The notes beneath the pieces were generated by a model that saw only the letters and a list, made by a program, of their open reading frames with translations, did not search any database and was not told where the DNA came from. From Actinomycetota bacterium (lineage in GTDB: Bacteria > Actinomycetota > CADDZG01 > JAHWKV01), in NCBI GenBank assembly GCA_030447305.1, contig JAUJPC010000002.1, forward strand, positions 448,927 through 512,926: a DNA stretch of 64,000 bases, read 5' to 3'. The stretch's first letter is position 1, and each line of letters opens with the position of its first letter. Made by a program: the position numbers and the translations under genes. Shown here one piece after another: positions 60,090 to 64,000 of this stretch.

Positions 60090-61100
60090 GCGGCGACCAT
60101 TGCAAGCGCCGTCCTGGCGGACCTGTGGGTCGGACCTGACGCATCCCTGGTTGTCACTCTTGTCTTCGGCCCTTTTGTCGCCTCCGCGTTGGCCTCCGTT
60201 CGGGATACTGTCACCCTTGCTCTTTTGGCTACCTCGCTCGCAATTGTCCTCGCCCTGCACGATGGCACGTTGGGCACGCCCGCCCACCTTGCGCGACTGG
60301 CTGGTGTCTTAGCCGGAAGTGCCTTGGCCACATGGCTTTCCATCCAGCGCATTGCAAGAGAAGCCAAGCTCAGGACGGTGACCCGCGTTGCTGAGGTAGC
60401 CCAGCAGACGATCCTCAGGCCTTTGCCTTCGGTCATCTGCGGCATCGGTTTGCAGTCCGTTACGTATCAGCCGCAACCGACGCCAAGATAGGAGGGGACT
60501 TCTACGAAGCAGTTGCTACGCCGTTTGGCGCGCGGGTGGTAGTGGGGGATGTGAGGGGAAAGGGCTGGAGCCGTCCGGCTGGCCTCCGTGTTCCTAGGCG
60601 AATTTCGCAGTCGGGCCCAAACGGAGCCGGAGCTGACTGTCTTAGTAAGACTGCTTGATGCGGCCGGTTGCCGCCACAGCAGTGACAGCGGTGAGGACTT
60701 TGCCACTGCCATCATCGCGGAGCTGGCCCCACCCAGGCTGAAACTTGTTAGATGCGGTCACCACTTTCCCGTGTTGGCAGAAGGGTCAGGAGTAAGGCTC
60801 ATAGAGACGGCTCCTTCACTTCCGCTAGGTCTGGGAGGGGAGCATATAGCTGAGGAAGTGACACTGTCTTCACAAGCTCGGCTGCTTTTCTATACCGACG
60901 GGGCCCTAGAGAGCAGAGATGAAAAGGGTCACGAGTTCAACTTGGAGGAGAGCTTCTCGGGAAACGTCGGAGCGGGCGAACTCGAAGATATAGCGGATGC
61001 AATCCTTCTTGACCTGCAAAGGCACACCGGCAAGAACATCAACGATGATGTTGTTCTCCTGCTCAGCCAGGTGGGCCCAAAGCAAGCGGAGACTGATTGA
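60090..61100 (+). pseudogene. Membrane-anchored SpoIIE/PP2C phosphatase, at least two frameshifts
   Basis: VAEVAQQTILRPLPSVICG / AVRYVSAATDAKIGGDFYEAVATPFGARVVVGDVRGKG / ASVFLGEFRSRAQTEPELTVLV...LLFYTDGALESRD. Confidence 0.8.
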
Positions 61101-61192
61101 TTCTCTTCCCGACCCCCCGTTGATGCCCTCAAGTCTGAGCACCCACCGTCCCTTTCCACCGGAGGGTGCCGCATATTACCTAAGCGCTTGGG

Positions 61193-61753
61193 TTACTCCT
61201 GCGGAGTTAGACGTTCCTCCGGTGTCGGGGCCACGGTCTCGGGAACTTCAAGAGCCGGAGTCGGTGGGGCCGGGGATGGCGAGCTCGATGTTCCCTCCTC
61301 CGCGTTGGCGCGGCATTCGTCGATCGCCGTTTGCAGCGTCTTCGCCTGAAGGGCTATCAACGCTTCGCGAAGGGCCTGATCGACATCCGAATAGGCCCTA
61401 TTTGCTATCTCCTGATTGGCCCCCGAGCGGGCAATGTCGGCCTCCATGAGCCTCCTCCGCACAGGCTCCAAGTCGTCTAACGCATCGCGCAAGCCATCGA
61501 TCGCGACCAAGCATTGCCTGGGAGTCCTTACGGTTTCTACTGGCACCCTTTCGATGATCGGGGTAGGGGCTGGGGTAGGCGTCCGGCTTGGTTCTACTCC
61601 GAGGATTGGGTCGAAGAGGCCGCTGCGGTGAAGGAAAAAGCCTCCTGCTGCGCCCGCGATGAAACCCAGGAGGAGCATCAAGAGGGGTACTCCCTTTCTC
61701 GAGGCTGGGCGCTTTGGCACTCGTTCATTGTTATCGTCTCGCTGTTCGGCCAT
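61193..61753 (-). CDS. Hypothetical single-TM protein with coiled segment
   Basis: GVPLLMLLLGFIAGAAGGFFL TM plus Pro/Thr linkers; plausible start. Confidence 0.5.
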   Translation of the reverse strand: MAEQRDDNNERVPKRPASRKGVPLLMLLLGFIAGAAGGFFLHRSGLFDPILGVEPSRTPTPAPTPIIERVPVETVRTPRQCLVAIDGLRDALDDLEPVRRRLMEADIARSGANQEIANRAYSDVDQALREALIALQAKTLQTAIDECRANAEEGTSSSPSPAPPTPALEVPETVAPTPEERLTPQE

Positions 61754-61840
61754 GGCCTACCTCCACGGTTGGATTAGGTCTGTCAATGGACGGGCGGGCG
61801 AAACCAAGCGTTCCGCTTCTGTTCCGCCCTCTTCCCTCCG

Positions 61841-62371
61841 CTATTGACGGTGGCTGATTGTTGGGATGCCATCACCATCCCAATGCACGTCAAACTCGGG
61901 AGGTCGGCCCGATCCGAGATGGGCAGTTCTCCAACCCCACTCAGCTGCCACATTCAGAAGGTTTTCAAGCTGGACACCCTCTTGCCGTCCGTCCCCCTCA
62001 GTTGATGTCCCATCATCCCTGACCTCTGCGGCATCACTGGTTTGCTGAACGGCTGACTCGCTCTGGGGAGATTTTGCGCCGGCAAGAGAGCGTGCAGCAG
62101 TTTCCAAGTCCCGAACCAGTCGTTCGCTCTCCAGGCCGGGATGGTGGCGGCTTCGGTTTCTGAGTGATGAAAGGTCGAATTCCACCAGGGCGAAAAGAAT
62201 GACCGCCAGGAAGGCCACAAGTCCGACCGTGAAAGCCGAGCGGATTTGCCACGATGCGACAACTGCCAGAACCAGCACCGCAAACCCGCCACCGCTTGGC
62301 CAGAGGCTGATGTCGCTGTTTCGCCTGCTGGGCGGGTCCCGCCAGATCTGTTGCGCCATAGTCACAATCAC
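61841..62371 (-). CDS. Hypothetical membrane protein
   Basis: GGGFAVLVLAVVASWQIRSAFTVGLVAFLAVILFALVEF. Confidence 0.5.
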   Translation of the reverse strand: MIVTMAQQIWRDPPSRRNSDISLWPSGGGFAVLVLAVVASWQIRSAFTVGLVAFLAVILFALVEFDLSSLRNRSRHHPGLESERLVRDLETAARSLAGAKSPQSESAVQQTSDAAEVRDDGTSTEGDGRQEGVQLENLLNVAAEWGWRTAHLGSGRPPEFDVHWDGDGIPTISHRQ

Positions 62372-63249
62372 CGACGACGTAGTCTTCCTGCGGGCATCCG
62401 ATGTTCCTTTACCTTAGTTCGACTTCGCTAAACCGCCGGACCGAGCCGGCTGTCTCAACCACTCCTTCCCCGGGTAGGTGCTACGTCCCCTCGGGTCCAT
62501 GATCCTCTATGGGCATTAGGTTGACGTACTCCGCCGCAGAGCGATACGGAAGCAGTCGTAGCACAGAGGGGAGGGACACTCCTCTTGTTCACGGAAGGCA
62601 GAGCTTCACTACGGCGCCGTACCAGAGCAGTTTGCTGTCTGCGCGGGATCGACGGAGCGGACGGGCAGCTTTGACCAGCAGCTCTGTCGCCTAGACGACA
62701 GTTTGGCACTAACCGCAATGCCGACGGTTACAGCGTCTACGTCGCGCATCGAACGAAGGGAGCTGAAAAGTGATCGGCGCCGCCGGTTCATCGTCTCAGT
62801 GATCACCGCCGTCCTTTTGCTCGGCATTGCTGAGGGGGCTGCCGGCGCGGGGAAGCGAAAGAGGCATAAGCCGTCAATGGGAGGTGCCCCTTGAACTATT
62901 CGTCGTACGGAGGGACGGAGAATGGAAGCTTTGTTGGCTCAGGAGACGGTTCAGATCAGGTTCACGCCGTCAGTTTCGGGATTTATCGCACTGTTGTTTG
63001 GAATCGCGATTCTCGTCTATCCAAAGTTTCTCAACTACTACGTGGCGGTATACCTCATATTCGTGGGGCTCGTGGCGCTCTTCAACCTCAACATTTGATC
63101 CAAGAGCCTGAAGACTCCCAACCCCTTTCTCGGAATGTCGCCGCGGCGATAGTAGGAACGTGGTGAGCGCGATCGGTAATCGTCAAATTCGAACGTAGAG
63201 GTAAGCCTTGAAGCTGGACAAGTAGCAACCGTCATACGAGGGAGGGGTC

Positions 63250-63897
63250 ATGAGGAAACCTGTGCTCGCGCTTACCGTTGTATTAATGCTCGCCGCGTCC
63301 TCCTGCGGTCAAGACGAACCGGCCGTCACGGAGCCGGAAGACGAACAGGAGGAGTCTCCTACCCTGGGCACCTTCCAGCTTCAGGGCAGGATATTGGAGA
63401 CGCTGGGAAGCACCGAGGGAAGCCCGACAGCGTCTCCCACCGCGACATCAACGGCTACTCCGACCGCGTCTCCCACCGCGACATCAACGGCCACTCCGAC
63501 AGCGTCTCCCACCGCGACGCCAACAGGCGCTCAGCCTGAACGGGCAGTGATCGAGCGGGGGGCGCCGGGATCGATGTCGATTCGTCTGAGTTCCTATTCT
63601 GCGGAAGGCACGTCGTGCACCTTTCAGAATGGCGACACAGTCGTCGTCGCGCTAACCCGGGCGACCAACTTCACACCTTCTGATCTTCGTGAAAACGAGC
63701 GATTCCCAAGGAACTTGCGTGAGGTGAACGTGAATGTTCAGGGGAAGGTCGTCAACGAGGAGAACTGCATATTGGCGGCAGATTCTGTGGCGACCCAAAT
63801 CCAGGGCCAGGCGAGTCCCACCCCTACGGGAACAGCCGGTCAGCAGTCCCCGACGGCAACTGCCTCGCCCTCACCGACGAGGTCACCTCAGTCATAA
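63250..63897 (+). CDS. Lipoprotein with Ser/Thr/Ala/Pro repeat linker
   Basis: MRKPVLALTVVLMLAASSCGQDE lipobox; SPTASPTATSTATPTASPTATSTATP; RBS GGGAGGGG. Confidence 0.75.
   Translation: MRKPVLALTVVLMLAASSCGQDEPAVTEPEDEQEESPTLGTFQLQGRILETLGSTEGSPTASPTATSTATPTASPTATSTATPTASPTATPTGAQPERAVIERGAPGSMSIRLSSYSAEGTSCTFQNGDTVVVALTRATNFTPSDLRENERFPRNLREVNVNVQGKVVNEENCILAADSVATQIQGQASPTPTGTAGQQSPTATASPSPTRSPQS
63430..63521 (+). repeat. 36-bp tandem coding repeat
   Basis: GCGTCTCCCACCGCGACATCAACGGCYACTCCGACM x2 plus partial. Confidence 0.85.
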
Positions 63898-64000
63898 ACA
63901 GGTCAACTCCCGGACATAGATAATCGCGTTCTAGCTCTTCAAGGGATCCTTCTCTCAACTGCCAAGCTTGGCGGATGCCCGAACTGGGCAGGCGAATGCC

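Overview
The window is a high-GC bacterial segment, probably from an uncultured actinobacterium (inferred from codon and GC style and family mix, not proven). It looks like a mosaic of intact metabolic modules and heavily decayed accessory DNA. Intact or near-intact parts: GTP cyclohydrolase I; a stand-alone ubiquitin-like (multiubiquitin-type) protein; beta-carbonic anhydrase; an Asp-rich repeat protein; a thiol/copper resistance region (CcdA-like proteins, TlpA, BNR protein, MerR, Cys-rich protein, SHOCT-cupredoxin, CopA, permease); a NitT/TauT ABC transporter with a double nitrilase, GntR regulator and amidase; GH15 with an SDR; a radical SAM plus methyltransferase operon; glycerol kinase; a TPR protein; and two Tat-signal ferritin-like proteins. 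Mobile and decayed parts: an IS3-family copy nested with an IS110-family element; a second IS3/IS110 nest at the other end of the window with the same junction; an IS21 element splitting a SnoaL-like gene; and a tRNA-half-rich island at 28.4-33.1 kb. That island is bounded by 280-bp direct repeats and carries Xre-RES, peptide deformylase and S24-peptidase genes. The most notable signals are: (1) two diverged IS110 elements at the same position in two IS3 copies, with a candidate bridge-RNA region carrying a 25-bp repeat with a variable core; (2) six dispersed tandem 10-11 bp direct repeats associated with tRNA halves and gene breakpoints, which look like integrase arm-type sites; (3) a DUF1059-like gene with an in-frame TGA at a conserved Cys followed by a hairpin; (4) a new-looking pair of small CxxC membrane proteins; and (5) a nitrilase fused to a catalytically dead nitrilase domain. 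All calls come from reading the sequence and the ORF track. No searches were run.
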